64,000 nt of DNA from Patiria pectinifera (GCA_029964075.1 CM057147.1:28231513-28295512); one strand, 5' to 3'. Numbered from the stretch's first letter, positions 31,525 through 42,497 are shown. The notes: generated by a model not told the origin, from the sequence alone. Numbers and translations: made by a program.

Positions 31525-32640
31525 TATGGAATTACCGGTACTTCACTGATTAGTGGCACAAAAGTGATTAACGCAAGAAAAGTAGTGTAAACTAGAGGTA
31601 CATTGTGCTCCGAGAGCACGAACCTTAGTCGTTGATATCTGACGAAGGTCTATGAAAAAAAAGGCGGTAAAATTGTGCATATTTTATGAAATCCGCATTC
31701 AACATCAAATCACAGCAATAGTGTTGTTAATTGGCCTACATGTACGTACTTTTTAATCCACAGCGGAGTATCGGGCCGAATACGCGGCTAGCTTTAGGCA
31801 GGTGGCACTGCCGCTAAAGACTAGACAAATCAAAAGAATCAGACACCACTTCAGCGGTTTGTGTACAACGTCTATGGAGAGTGTGGCACTTTGCGTGCAA
31901 TTGCCTGTCTACATGGTCAGTCACGCGCGCACGGATGGCATCGTTTTTGAATGCCACACAACATTCACAGTATCGTGCGTGGCGGTTTGAAACCTTCCCA
32001 GAATTCCTATGTTCTAGTTATATTGTTTTATCATGCATTTCAAAAATGATAAACTTGGAATAACTTGACAACCAAATACATACATGTATGTAAGTCAGGA
32101 ATATAAAATTTTAGAATTAGAGATAGAAAAATACACTGAACAGGACTGCAAAGATTTAAAGTGTAAAACAGCATTTTGAACTTTTTCATAAAATGACCCT
32201 TACTGACCGTTAGGTGACCACTGGCTAAATTCTGTGTACACCCTATATGAGGCATGGTCCAAAGATGTAACTGACCAAGTTTCACATTACATGTACATGT
32301 AATTCGGTCAAAACTGTGGGAGAAGAAGCATTTTGTAGATGAAAAAAACGACTGAAATACAGTACCTTAGTCGTTGGACGACTAAGGTAAAAAACACAAA
32401 TGCCCTGATGCCTATTGTAGCGAAAACCACTTTAATTTGTTGTCTAGTACTATTGATAGTTGTGCCAGCTGAAAAGTCATTCACTAGACATGCCAGAGCG
32501 CATATGTAAATTAGAGCTTCCACTAGCTGGCCAAGCCAATTGTTCCTTTTTCTACAAGCCTGGCTCTCTATTCAATTGACATATTTAACAATTCATGGAT
32601 TAGCTTGGGCTGCCAAAACCAGGTCACTGTATTAAGGCAG
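31525..32640. other. Gene-free spacer
   Basis: No supported gene. An 11-bp-arm hairpin ACCTTAGTCGT/ACGACTAAGGT lies at 32364-32388, and a fragment of the same word is at about 31625. The equivalent region in copy 2 is 54139-55260. Confidence 0.5.
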
Positions 32641-32653
32641 GAGTGTTCTAATT

Positions 32654-32724
32654 ATTTGCATAGATTACCTACCTTGCATTCCAGTTAAGTGGAAAAGTAC
32701 TGTGCTAGCAGCGCCAGTATAAAA
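32654..32724 (+). promoter_or_regulatory. Candidate core promoter: octamer and TATA box
   Basis: ATTTGCAT (32654-32661), a perfect POU octamer, lies 57 bp upstream of TATAAAA (32718-32724). In copy 2 the TATA box is kept (55338-55344) but the octamer reads ATTTACAT. Whether the site is used is unknown. Confidence 0.4.
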
Positions 32725-32826
32725 ACCCTGAGCAAATGTTTGCCCACTGAGGATTTAGGAAGTGGTGTGGTATTCCTTCCTCCATGGAGAGACATGTCTC
32801 TCTGAGCCTGATTTCTTTTACTTTAG

Positions 32827-32887
32827 GACCTGCCAAGATGGCTCAAATTGTAACCGAAGTTCAGTTGCCAACCTATTGGTGTCGTAC
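32827..32887 (+). CDS. Candidate first coding exon, 17 codons, unknown protein
   Basis: A pyrimidine-rich tract ending CTTTAG (32821-32826) gives an acceptor. The exon starts GACCTGCCAAG and has an ATG at 32838 in good context (AAGATGG), then encodes MAQIVTEVQLPTYWCR and part of a further codon before a donor AC/GTAAGT at 32888. A TATA box lies about 110 bp upstream. The exon and both splice signals are identical in copy 2 (55447-55507). I do not recognise the peptide and found no convincing partner exon; an acceptor-like TTTTAATATTCCAG near 35343 is the only downstream candidate. Could be chance. Confidence 0.35.
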
Positions 32888-33834
32888 GTAAGTTTTTCTT
32901 TTACATGCAGTAATGTGCCTCGTGCCCCATTTCAGCCATGCTCGTTCATTTTATTGCATCGTATGATTGTATTAAATTGTGATAGTCAAATTTACTAGAC
33001 TGTAATTATAATTGTTTGCCTGATTTACTTTCTGTGCATGTGGCTTTCCTGTTTTGGTGGGTGCTTTTTGGCAGGGTTGGTTGCTTATCGGCGAGGGGTT
33101 GATTCGTCCCCCTTGGATAGCAGTCTAGGAAATATTTATTAAAAGGCCAATTTTATAGGCCAATATGCGCAGGATGTACAAGTAAACTTGTTTGTTATTC
33201 TTTTTCCTTGTTTTGGCCTTGTTTGTGTTCAACTACCAATTTGAAATGGAACTAGAACACATTTTTGGTGGGCGTGGTTGAGCTGTTCGCCCAACATTCA
33301 AACTACATATTTCCCAGGGGAACAGATAGCTTTTTCAAAATATGGAGTGTAATTTCCATCCTGTCTGTCACACTGATTTTACTTGTCACTATACAGCCAC
33401 TGAATCCCCTAGTTTCATGGGTTGTTTTTTTAATTTGAAATTTAGAGTGTTTATTTTGAATGTATACAAACTACATGTAAGTTGATTACACCTTACGTAT
33501 TGGTTGTGGCAGGCCTTTGAAAGAAAAAAGGTAGTGTAAATCTGTCCCGTCAGTCACGCCGGAATTAGCCAACTGTGTGCGGGTACCAGTACTCTGAATG
33601 AACAAGCTAAATTGAATGGTCTTCACTCCAGCTTCAATTTCATTCTTCAGCCTGATAACTTGCACTAAACAATCTTGTTCATGTTTGGAATTTAGACTAG
33701 ACCCGTAGGTAATTCAACTTGCAAATATGCATTTCTGTAGATGGTGCATTTTGTTGTGGTCTCCACGGGTCTTGAGGGTAAAGCTCGAGACTTTGGCATC
33801 CGAGACCGGGACTGACACTGAGATCAGTGCCGTC

Positions 33835-33930
33835 AAGACCAAGACCAGCCCGACCAAGACCGAGACCGCAAAAAAAGGTCTCAAGACGGTCTCGAGGCCG
33901 AGACCACGTCTCGAGGCCTACAACACTGTC
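33835..33930. repeat. GAGACC/AAGACC hexamer-like repeat, probable hAT end
   Basis: Degenerate repeats of AAGACC and GAGACC lead into GGCCTACAACACTG, whose complement CAGTGTTGTAGGCC is a hAT-type end. The body upstream (from about 33760) is of the same composition. The next element is inserted directly at its end. Copy 2: about 58290-58392. Confidence 0.5.
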
Positions 33931-35096
33931 CAGTGTTCTCCACATGTAGGTTTTGGGAGGGGGGCCGCCCTCCTAAGAATTAAGGCCGCCCTGCCAAAGG
34001 ATTGGCCTCCCTGCCAAGAAAATTGACCGCCCTGCCAAGAAAATTGACTGCCCTGCCAAAAATTTTACAAATCATGGATTTTCTAACGATTTTTTTCACA
34101 AAATGTCATTTTATTTCGATCATAATTTTGAAGAAAAGTCGATGGAAATGGCACGTTAAAATCATCGCGAACGTAGTTTTAATCTCTTTCACCAGTCGTT
34201 ATTGGAGTGTTTAAACGGTAGAAACACACAGGGCATAATACTCATTGGAGCCTTCTCCGGCTGGACAAAAGGTTACACATTGACAGGCGACATGGAAAAA
34301 TCACTGTGTCGCACGTGCGTGCGAATATGCAATGGTACCAGTGCACGTACGGCACCGTATATATACCGTCCGCTAGCACATGGCCGGTCGGGAACGGGTA
34401 GCCTTGTGAACGATCCAGTGGATAAAATCATTATGTTGTGCGATTTTCGGAGGTTTCAGATTTAGTTGTACAAAATGCAATGCTTTAAAAATCATGATGA
34501 TTATCTTGAGGGCAGCAAAGAGAGCATTAGCGGAACATTTCACTGGCATTTGTTGGAAGAGAAAGACGATAATGCCTGATTTTCCCCACGTATGAATGCA
34601 AGTGGAGTAGTGGAGTTGTGTGGTTGAATCATGGACAAGCACCATGAACGGTGCCCTTGTCTTTCGGACTTTTCCCTCGACTTTCTCAAGTAAGAAGTGA
34701 ACTCCTTTATTGATGACTCCATGACTCTAACCGTAATTCAGGCATTATATGTAAAAATTTTGTTTGAATCGAAAATAAAGCAGGGGTTGGTGTCCGGAAA
34801 TTGGGCATGAAGTGTATTTTATGTGTGTAATGGCAGCGTGGCCAAGATTTCGGACACGTATTTTTGTTCGGCCTATTTTCCGATTTTTTTGCCATGCCAG
34901 TTCTCTAATGTATTATTATGCGAACTTAAACATGTTAAAACAGAAGTGGACCAATCAGGAGCTTCGATTTAGGTCCCATTGATAAAAATGTGGTAAAAAA
35001 AAAAATCACTATCCGCTCGATGACGTCATACCGACAGGCGCCCCGTCCGATGACGTCATGCCGCCCTCCCAAGAAAAAAGTCTGTGGAGAACACTG
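33931..35096. mobile_element. hAT-like element with CAGTGTTCTCCACA ends
   Basis: The left end CAGTGTTCTCCACATGTAGG and the inverse of the right end (CAGTGTTCTCCACAGAC) match over 14 bp, and GGGAGG follows shortly in both. Inside the left end are four 21-bp units of the GACCGCCCTGCCAAGAAAAT type (about 33978-34070). Near the right end are two TGACGTCA sites (35021, 35052). Flanks share only CTGTC, so no clean 8-bp duplication. Copy 2: 58393-59552. Confidence 0.7.
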
Positions 35097-35569
35097 CTGT
35101 CTGTGACATAGTCAGGGTCTATACTTAAAAAAAATACTACATGCATACGTAGATTAGCTAGTTGCCACTTCCATCATGTTTAAAGCACTTTTTGGCCATA
35201 ATCTGCACACATTTCCGTAGGCCTAACACCTGACTAATGTTTATTATTTTTTCCTAATGACTAATATGTTCCCCAACTTAATTCACCACTCAATTAGGCC
35301 TATACAGCAAATCTTGATTCATTGCTCTATTTTAATATTCCAGCCACTCACTGATAAACACTTAAAGAAGATACCAGAATACTTACAGCATAAACACAAA
35401 AGAAGTACCGGTACATGTAATGACATAGTTACGTGTTCCATCATTACTTCAGACCAAGACCTCACTGCTTTCAACCAAACGTACATAGATCCCAGAAGTT
35501 GTGTTGATTATGTACTGGTACATGAGCTACCGGTATGGTACTGTGTGCATGACCACAGCAGTAAGCGGC

Positions 35570-35680
35570 TAATATAGAGGGCCCTGTTTACATTCGAACG
35601 CTAATTCAAATAGATTAAAATCACAAGTACATGTAAATCCTACAAACAACACATGGTGTCAGAACATTTGTGACCTGCCA
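35570..35680 (+). mobile_element. Ty3/gypsy LTR end plus primer-binding-site relic
   Basis: AAACAACACATGGTGTCAGA at 35650-35669 matches the LTR/PBS junction of the gypsy element at 38042-38061. Upstream, TAGATTAAAATCACAAG and TAAATCCT align with the LTR. The aligned LTR segment lacks CCATCCTGTCAT here but has an extra TACATG. Copy 2: about 60030-60140. Confidence 0.6.
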
Positions 35681-35724
35681 TGGCATAATGAGGAATAACT
35701 CCCATCCTTGACTTATTGAGTTAT

Positions 35725-37075
35725 GGGCAATTCTCCATGGGAGAGGAAAAAATGTCAAAAATAAATATTTACATATTAAACCTTTTTTGTACCTTTTCCA
35801 GACTTCAATTAAATGGGGAATTCAGTTCAAAAAACGAAATTTAAAAAAAACCACATATTTCTGGTAGAAACAGTGATTTTTGCAATTTATGATTAAAAAT
35901 GTTCAGATTTGGTAGAAAAAATAAAATTGTGCGTATGAATTACTTTCTGAATTACAGGGAAGAGGTTTGATTTATTTTATAATGTTACAAGTTAGTAACA
36001 TTACTCAGGGTCATTAAAACAAATCTATATATAAATATATATATGGTAGTGTAGGCCTTCATTTAAAAATGTCAAAATTAGCACGTAATTCCGTTACCAA
36101 AAAAATGTCAAAAGTTACTTATTTCACAAATTTTCTTGTTTTTTTTCTTCAAATCATGTATGTTGAGAAAAAAACCTACTATAAACATAAATGAAAAATA
36201 CAAACTTTAATATAGGAATTTCGAAAACGGTAACGGAATTACGGTAATGGAATTACGCATGCACAAAGTATGCACATTTCCTAGTACAAAATTGTCGTTG
36301 AATTTCAAGTTTTCTAAATAAAAGCAATGAATATTAATTATCAACTAGTTTTTAAAGTTTTTAATAAGCAATTAGCAGTTAATAAAACCTTTATTATACT
36401 CGGAAATACTCTAGCACTATCTGATTGTCGACGAAATGAACGTGTTGACCAATCACAGCCTTTGCTACACGTATGCCACCAAAAGTCAGCCAAAAGTCAG
36501 TAAAATCCTCAAGTACAGTGGTGATGTAGGAAATCCTGTGATTGCTGGATTGGTCTGAACATTATGTTAATTAGGCAAATTCTAAAATCTGCTAACAAGC
36601 AATGCAGCCATCACCAGACTGCTCTCATTTGACCTTGACCTTTGACCTAAAAAAATGAAGCCCAGACATGTTTAGGTCTACATTTACTCTTTGATCTGCT
36701 AATTTTCACCTACATGTAGCTTTCCCCTTGTGCCATTTTATAAAATTTGTATTGTGGTGAGTTTATGTTGAATTCAATGTTAATGTACATGTATTGCATT
36801 TACCTATTACATGTAAACTATGGCGTAATTCCGTTACCGCCCAGGCGTAATTCCGTTACTTTGTTCTTCATTGAAGTTAACAACAACCCTGAACTCTACA
36901 AATAACAGGTAGTGTCCAATTTTAAAATTTCAAAACTTCAGAGAGTTTTATTTATTTATGCTAGAGCTAAAATATGCTTGTCCTCAGTCCGTAATTCCGT
37001 TACCGATATTAAGCTCCGCCCCTTAAAGGGTAATCTTGTGGGATTTTTTTTTTTTAGCGGTCAATCAATTCTATT
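35725..37075. mobile_element. Element X, copy X2
   Basis: Begins GGGCAATTCTCCATGGGAGA as in X1 and carries GTAATTCCGTTACC-type sites: plus at 36085; minus at 36229 and 36243; plus at 36825, 36847 and 36991. The right end follows X1 to GGTCAATCAATTCTA and then diverges, so the terminal GCCCAC is missing. The centre differs from X1. Copy 2: 60181 to about 61540. Confidence 0.65.
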
Positions 37076-37879
37076 CGGTACGTTGTAGTACGTTGTGCAT
37101 GGCAAGCTTTATGTGTTTATGTGTACGCACGTACATGTATGTATGCATGTTGGACTGTCACTTTCTGAGCACTTGCACTGTTGGCATGCGCTTACAGTGG
37201 ATCAGTGAGCTGCAATACGTCACGTATCTGATTATGCAGTCAAGCCCCGCGAACTAGACACTGTCATTGGCCACGTAGCATTGCGTTTTGTATTCCATTT
37301 GCCACAGCTGATCATGAGTTGTTACTACAGACTAGTCATCCTATCCTATTACAAGATCCTACACTGTCTGTATGTCTGTCTGAAAAATGTGGCAAAATTG
37401 CTTCACCAAAGCTTACCATGCCCACTTGGAGTGAACATGCAAATTGAGGACAAAGTAATTGTACATTAGTAAAATGTATACATGTACATGACTCCACCTA
37501 GCTGGTGGGTACCGCGCGAAGCTTGGGAATCCACTAGTTGCCATAAATAAACAGAGCAGGCAATACACTTTCAAATGGTACCCCACTTATACGCAATAGT
37601 CAATTCTCTTGAAATTTCACAGTGAACTTGGGTAATTTTTTGTTGTTTAAAAGAATATTAGGTCTACTGATGATTTTTGAAAAACTTCAAGCAAACACAC
37701 TTAAAAAATCATCAGTTTTTTTTTTAACTTTCGACAGGGTATTTTGTCACATCCAAAATGCACAGTGTGAATCTTAGATACAGGTACCTTGGCTACTTTG
37801 AAAAACCCAAAATCAATTTTTGACTTGATTTTCCATGTACCGTATCTCGCCGATTACTCAAAACAAAGTTTTGGGAGAC
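37076..37879. other. Spacer before the gypsy element
   Basis: No gene recognised. ACTGATGATTTTT (37658-37670) and its inverse (37705-37718) form a stem-loop. Confidence 0.5.
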
Positions 37880-38051
37880 ATTCCTCATATCGCCTCACAT
37901 TTAGCACTGTACAGTTAAAGAGCCCTCTATTGACTAATAAAGGTTCTCCACCATGGTGCATAGCAGTAGTTGCTAATAGTTTGTGTGCTAATGAATACAT
38001 GTAGATCGATATCACAAATAAATCCTTGCCATCCTGTCATCAAACAACACA
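37880..38051 (+). repeat. 5' LTR of the gypsy element
   Basis: Shares CCCTCTATTGA, TTTGTGTGCTAAT and ATCGATATCACAAATAAATC with the 3' LTR, including the AATAAA signal, and ends AAACAACACA before the PBS. The left edge is approximate because the first 20 bp are diverged. Confidence 0.75.
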
Positions 38052-38206
38052 TGGTGTCAGAAGTCATGTACTGTAAGTGACAAGTTGAGTGCGCGCGGGC
38101 TTACCTTTAAGGATGCGTGCGCTGGCTTGCCTCAAATATGCGCGCAGGTTGTTTTACGATGCGCACACTGAACATTCTATATGATGCGCGTTCGTGTATA
38201 CGTTAC

Positions 38207-38227
38207 TTTCACTTTCACTTTCACTTC
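38207..38227 (-). promoter_or_regulatory. ISRE/IRF-like (AAGTGA)n in the gypsy leader
   Basis: Three TTTCAC units followed by TTC; on the minus strand this is the GAAAGTGAAAGTGAAAG type bound by interferon-regulatory factors. Kept in copy 2 at 62674-62694. Confidence 0.4.
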
Positions 38228-39263
38228 ATAGTCCTACATAAGAGTTACATAATCGCTAGCTGCTTATTTCTTCATCCAGTCGACTGCTTTAGGTAAGAAA
38301 ATGCTCTTTTCTGTTATGTTATTTGTATAACATGAGACATGTAATGAGCCATATACCTTACGTTATTTCTTATTATTTCTTAGTCCTTTGCGATTATAAT
38401 AGATCTAGGACATTTAAGAGTTTTGTTATTTGTATTCTCATTCAGCTTGGGCCACAGAGAGTATCCTGACAATTAACCACAGCCTCATATACATGTACGC
38501 TGGTCTGAAGGCGTAAACGGTACGATATTTGCTATTTCAATCACTTTATATTAGCTACTTTATATTAATGCCTATCTTAGTATTTTGTTAGAGCGCAGAC
38601 ACGTCGTTCTGGTTGAGAGAGTATATGCGCTCACATTTATTCATTTCATACGAGTGGTTGTTTATATAGTCAATTGATTTCATTGTAATTCTCTAATTAA
38701 TTGGTGCTCATTGAACTCTATATCTGTATCTATCTTCTTTCAGTTTTCACGGTGATTCAATAAATGTCTGTAATCATCAGTAAGAATCCGTTGCATCATT
38801 CATGACCAGCCCCCTAGAGCGCTTCAGCGCGCCTACATGTACTACATTTGTATACTCGGCCAAGAATATTTAGCAGCACATTTCAACAGGGTGAGGAAGA
38901 AAATCAGCCATACATGTGATCTGCATTGATATTCGCTTTATAATTTGGAAGATTAAAGAGTACATTTCAGTGACTTTAAGTTGAACTCCATGAACTAAAC
39001 ATGGCACATTTGCCACATCACGACTTCCAGCATTACAAACGAGTGGTAATCTTTCTAAGAATTGAAAATGGTTCAAGCAGCTGTACATGTTAATCAATAC
39101 AACTTCAGGATTGTCTGAAAAATGTGAAAGACCCAAACCTCAACCCTGCTTTATATCATCTATAGATAGGTGAGGCCGCCATAGCATAATCTACATTACT
39201 TCCACTTTTGAGGCTAAGGGAGACAACACGACTGAACAAAGCTTAATGTAGTGATGTAGACAT

Positions 39264-39720
39264 TTGAGGGATTCTGCATGCCAAAAAAGAATATCACATG
39301 TATATGAAAGGCACAGATTCTTCACAACAGGACAACAACCAGGAGAAACCATTGATCAATATGTCACCAAACTCCGCAATCGTAGTAAATCGTGTGAACT
39401 CCGCGATCTGAAAGATTCACTGATAAGAGATTGGATCATACATGTACCGGTATGTGGAATTCCTGATGACGCACTACGTGGAGCGATTCCTCAGAGGAGA
39501 CTTAACAAAAGTGCTACAGGTCTGCAGAGCAGCAGAAGCCACTAAAATTCAGGCAAAACAGCTCGCCCGGCAGGTACATCCGTCGATACAGTTCAGGCCA
39601 AAAACAGTAAGACAAATTTGAGACAAAAGTCACAAGTCGCAACCAACAGAGCATGCGTCGATCACAGGAATACCCAGCGTGCCCAGCCCATGGAGAAAAG
39701 TGCACAAAATGTGTTAAAGC
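39264..39720 (+). pseudogene. Gypsy gag fragment
   Basis: The frame from 39264 reads GQQPGETIDQYVTKLRNRSK and CELRDLKDSLIRDWI, then CGIPDDALR, the characteristic Ty3/gypsy gag core. A frameshift after that moves the next block (LQVCRAAEATKIQAKQ, 39515-39560) to another frame. Later, CPAHGEKCTKCVKANIMHNA (39680-39740, another frame) is a degenerate zinc-knuckle region. Within the core, about 12 bp around ATACATGTACCG look inserted at 39438-39449. Copy 2 lacks the first 160 bp of this fragment (63477 onward). Confidence 0.8.
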
Positions 39721-39799
39721 AAACATTATGCACAATGCCAAAGCTGGACACAAAAAGAAAATTCACAACACAACCGAATTTCCTGAAAAGACGGAGAAA

Positions 39800-40960
39800 C
39801 TCTAGCCTCATCCACTTCCCAATCGTGCATGGGAAAAAGTCGGTGCAGATCTCTTCACATATAATGGAAAAAAAACTACATCATCATTGTGGACTACTTC
39901 TCACAGTTCATCGAAGTCTGCATACTGAGTAACACAACTAGTAGCACCCGTCCTAAAGAATAAATAGTCAGTGCTCTATCAAAGTATTCGATGGGCCATG
40001 GTTTGCAAACTTGCCAAATTCAAGCACTGTCAATACATGTATTATTCTAATATCGCAGATAGCAATTTTTTAATCATACTGAATTATCAAAAAGTGTCTA
40101 GGCCTACTGAGGAATGATATTGAAAATATAGAAAAAAAAGCATCAGATTATTGTCAAAATACCATAAATCTCCAGTTTGTGCTTTTACTTTGTGTTCGCT
40201 GTATAATGAAATAAAACGTGGGCCAACTTGTGCTTGTGACTGAAAATAAAAACATCGGGAAATGCCAAGCAGCGACGCTTTGTGCTTTTCGTGCTGAACA
40301 AACTCTCAGTGGTAAAATTTGTTTAAAAAAGAGAAGGCCCTAGAAAATTGGGACTTAAGTTGAGTTGCTGTATAACCGACGCATCCGAACCAATTTGCCT
40401 ATTGTAGATAGTTTATTGGAATTCCAGCAGCCTTCAAGAGGAGAAAGATCGAACAAGAACAAGCAGAAAATACAGCACCAAAAGCAGACTGGAGCATGTG
40501 ACCTACATGTACCCCAGCTTCAGACTGGCGGCACCAGTCCATGCAGTCAGGTTACCATACTAGACACAGAGAACAACACCTGGTCTCAAGATGGAGTCGT
40601 GTCAGCAACCTGGCCCAATCGCTCCTACATGGTTCAGACAAACACTGGTACACTCCGCAGGAATAGATGAATGCTGAGGACGACAACTGTAGAGCAACAA
40701 GGGCGAGAATCCAGTCATACTCCATCGGATATACCACAGGTGGAACAGGCACCAGGCACCACCCACAAGTACCTCAATGCCAGAAAAGATCAATAAACCT
40801 TGTGATAACACAACTACCTGAAGTCAATGCAACATGGAACTTTCTTAAAATGACTCGAAGTGGCCGAATTGTTAAGCCACCAGAAAAACTGGCCTGGTGA
40901 GATGTGCCTAAAGTTCACCTGCAAGAGACTTACGAACTGGACTTTTTGCATGAAGTTGCA
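39800..40960 (+). pseudogene. Gypsy integrase and C-terminal pol remnants
   Basis: 39830-39930 encodes WEKVGADLFTYNGK and, after a frameshift at an A8 run, YIIIVDYFSQFIEV, the start of the integrase core including its first Asp. The rest of the core is lost near 40000. From 40365 a second segment reads YNRRIRTNLP and later NTWSQDGVVSATWPNRSYMV, then TRSGRIVKPPEKLAW, the usual gypsy pol C-terminus. The enzyme is not functional. Confidence 0.8.
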
Positions 40961-41384
40961 TGCTAATAGTTTAGAAAAGAAGTACAATAGTTAGAATGTT
41001 TATATCTAATCCAATGTTACCCAAGTTATTACTAACATTGTTTAAAATTAAAGAATTTCTAGAGTTTTTCCCCACAGTTTATAGGAAACCCATATGCCTA
41101 AATTTAGAACTACAGTAATCTCCATTTAACTCAACCTCAGGGCCGGGGATTAGATAACAAATTTGTGTCAACCGGACTTCGAGGTAACCAATATTCTCGA
41201 TTTTTCTACTCTCAAGTTATCCGATTTACATGTATTTATAATGTCATACCTCCACTGTAACTCGCTCTGCCCAGCTAAATGGACAGGTAATTTTTTTTAA
41301 TTTCTTTCTTTTCAATTTATTCTAATGGTGTTGGGTTAGCCGTAGCAGTCAAAAGCCAGGATCGTTGTGGTTAAGGGCAGGTTA

Positions 41385-41605
41385 TTATGACTAGTCTGAT
41401 CACAATGGCAATGTGCACACAGTGTCCCAATGTGAAAATACGAAGTGTGCTTGGCAGTCATGACTCATTAAAAAAAATCTGCGATCTGTTTGCACTACCG
41501 TTGCAGTTATGGGCTGGTTACTGCGACTATTCTGATCACAATGGCAGCGTGTACACACTGTCCTTACGTGACAGACGAAGTGCACTGGGCAGTAATGACC
41601 CATGA
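41385..41605. repeat. Diverged two-copy tandem repeat inside the MITE
   Basis: TCTGATCACAATGGCA occurs at 41396 and 41531. The following ~80 bp are similar, period about 135 bp. The open frames here come from the repeat. Confidence 0.7.
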
Positions 41606-41614
41606 AAACGTGGG

Positions 41615-41945
41615 TGGCATGGGTGGCTTGTGCGTAAAGCGCTCGCCTCTCACCAAGGTGACCACGGTTCGAGTCCTGGCCGCGGATCGCATGTGAGTAG
41701 AGTTGTGTGTTGGTTCTCTACTGTGCCACGTGGGTTTTTCTCCGGGCCCTCCGGTTTTTCTCCCTCCGGAAAAATCAAACACTTTCGATCTCAGGCTGTG
41801 CTCCGTGGTCATTTATGGGTCGATGTGGCCGGCAGCCATAGGCGCCTTTACGTGCCAGCGGCCCGACCACGTTGTAGCCGCGTCCTTCGCAATTCAGCAT
41901 ACTAGCTGCGAGTAAGGATGATTAGCCTCCCAAATTATTATTAAA
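41615..41945 (+). mobile_element. tRNA-derived SINE with MetaSINE-like core
   Basis: A tRNA-like head has an A-box region GGGTGGCTTGTGCGTAAAGC and B box GGTTCGAGTCC (41666-41676). The body contains GGGTTTTTCTCCGGGCCCTC and CCGGTTTTTCTCCC (41732-41765), like the conserved central domain of MetaSINEs. The tail ends in ATTATTATTAAA. Not a tRNA gene: no 3' acceptor arm pairs with the 5' end. Confidence 0.75.
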
Positions 41946-42321
41946 ACAGTTTCGCGATGTTGTTTACATTTCTTTGCGACTGTTTTGGCAGCATTTTCTA
42001 TGGACTGGCTGAACAAAAGCTCAAGGTGAACGGAGGTACCGGTATATGTATCAGTGCAGGGACATTTTGTATTTCAAGGTAAATGGGGGTATTCATGTAC
42101 ATAAAATCATATTCTCTTGACGGGAATGGGGTTTTACTTTGAGCTAAACAGAATTTTGACGGTATCCGACTTTGTGGTAACGAGAGTTTAGGCCTACTGT
42201 AGATCTGAAAAAGCATTTTATGATAAGGCCAAAAGTTTTTAAGGAACCCTTTCTTTATCAGATTTCTTTAACATGGCCTTCTGACATCTATTTAGAAATT
42301 GAACCTCTAAAGGAGGGAAGA

Positions 42322-42497
42322 TGTGTTGATGTCACATGAGCTACAGCAATGCACAGTTACAGCGCCCTCTATTGAGATTCTTCAACATGACTGTCAACAT
42401 ATGCATAGGTCCTAAAGGTTTGTGTGCTGATATTACCAGTAAATAGATCGATATCACAAATAAATCATTGCCATCCTGTCATTAAATTAACAACACA
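42322..42497 (+). repeat. 3' LTR of the gypsy element
   Basis: Begins TGTGTTGATGTCAC just after the polypurine stretch and ends AACAACACA. It contains CAAATAAATC as polyadenylation signal and aligns with 37880-38051. Confidence 0.75.

Larger units (their letters stand above)
20251..39948. repeat. Large direct duplication, copy 1
   Basis: Sequence from CGTGTGTGGTGTATGGGAAG at 20251 onward recurs from 43577, in the same order and orientation, to the window end (64000 corresponds to 39948). If the two copies are adjacent units, the unit is 20251-43576, about 23.3 kb. Long blocks are identical; scattered substitutions and small indels separate them. Copy 1 alone has the MITE at 25740-26381, the C18 tract at 27874-27891 and the segment 39010-39424. 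Confidence 0.97.
41113..42199. mobile_element. Tc1/mariner-pogo-like MITE
   Basis: TA at 41111-41112 and 42200-42201. Ends CAGTAATCTCCATTTAACTC and (inverted) CAGTAGGCCTAAACTCTC, with subterminal GGCCGGGGATTAGATAAC and CCGGACTTCGAGGTAACC, the look of pogo/Tigger MITEs. Inserted in the gypsy element between pol and 3' LTR, and itself invaded by a SINE. Confidence 0.7.
37880..42497 (+). mobile_element. Ty3/gypsy LTR retrotransposon, internally deleted
   Basis: The 5' LTR (about 37880-38051) is followed by PBS-like TGGTGTCAGAAG (38052-38063), then a ~1.2-kb leader, a gag fragment (39264-39720), an integrase fragment (39800-40900), a polypurine stretch AAAGGAGGGAAG (42309-42320) and the 3' LTR (42322-42497). 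Protease, RT and RNase H are absent: gag runs almost directly into the integrase core. A pogo-like MITE holding a SINE sits between the end of pol and the 3' LTR. Copy 2 of the 23-kb unit repeats the 5' part from about 62345 and is cut by the window end. Confidence 0.82.

Noticed and set aside
35257..35577. 106-codon open frame kept in both copies of the duplication
   Set aside because: The copies are too similar for conservation to mean anything; no domain recognised and it runs into an LTR relic.
41618..41690. Possible tRNA gene with a perfect B box
   Set aside because: No acceptor-stem pairing, and the sequence continues into a MetaSINE-like body with an ATT tail; it is a SINE head.
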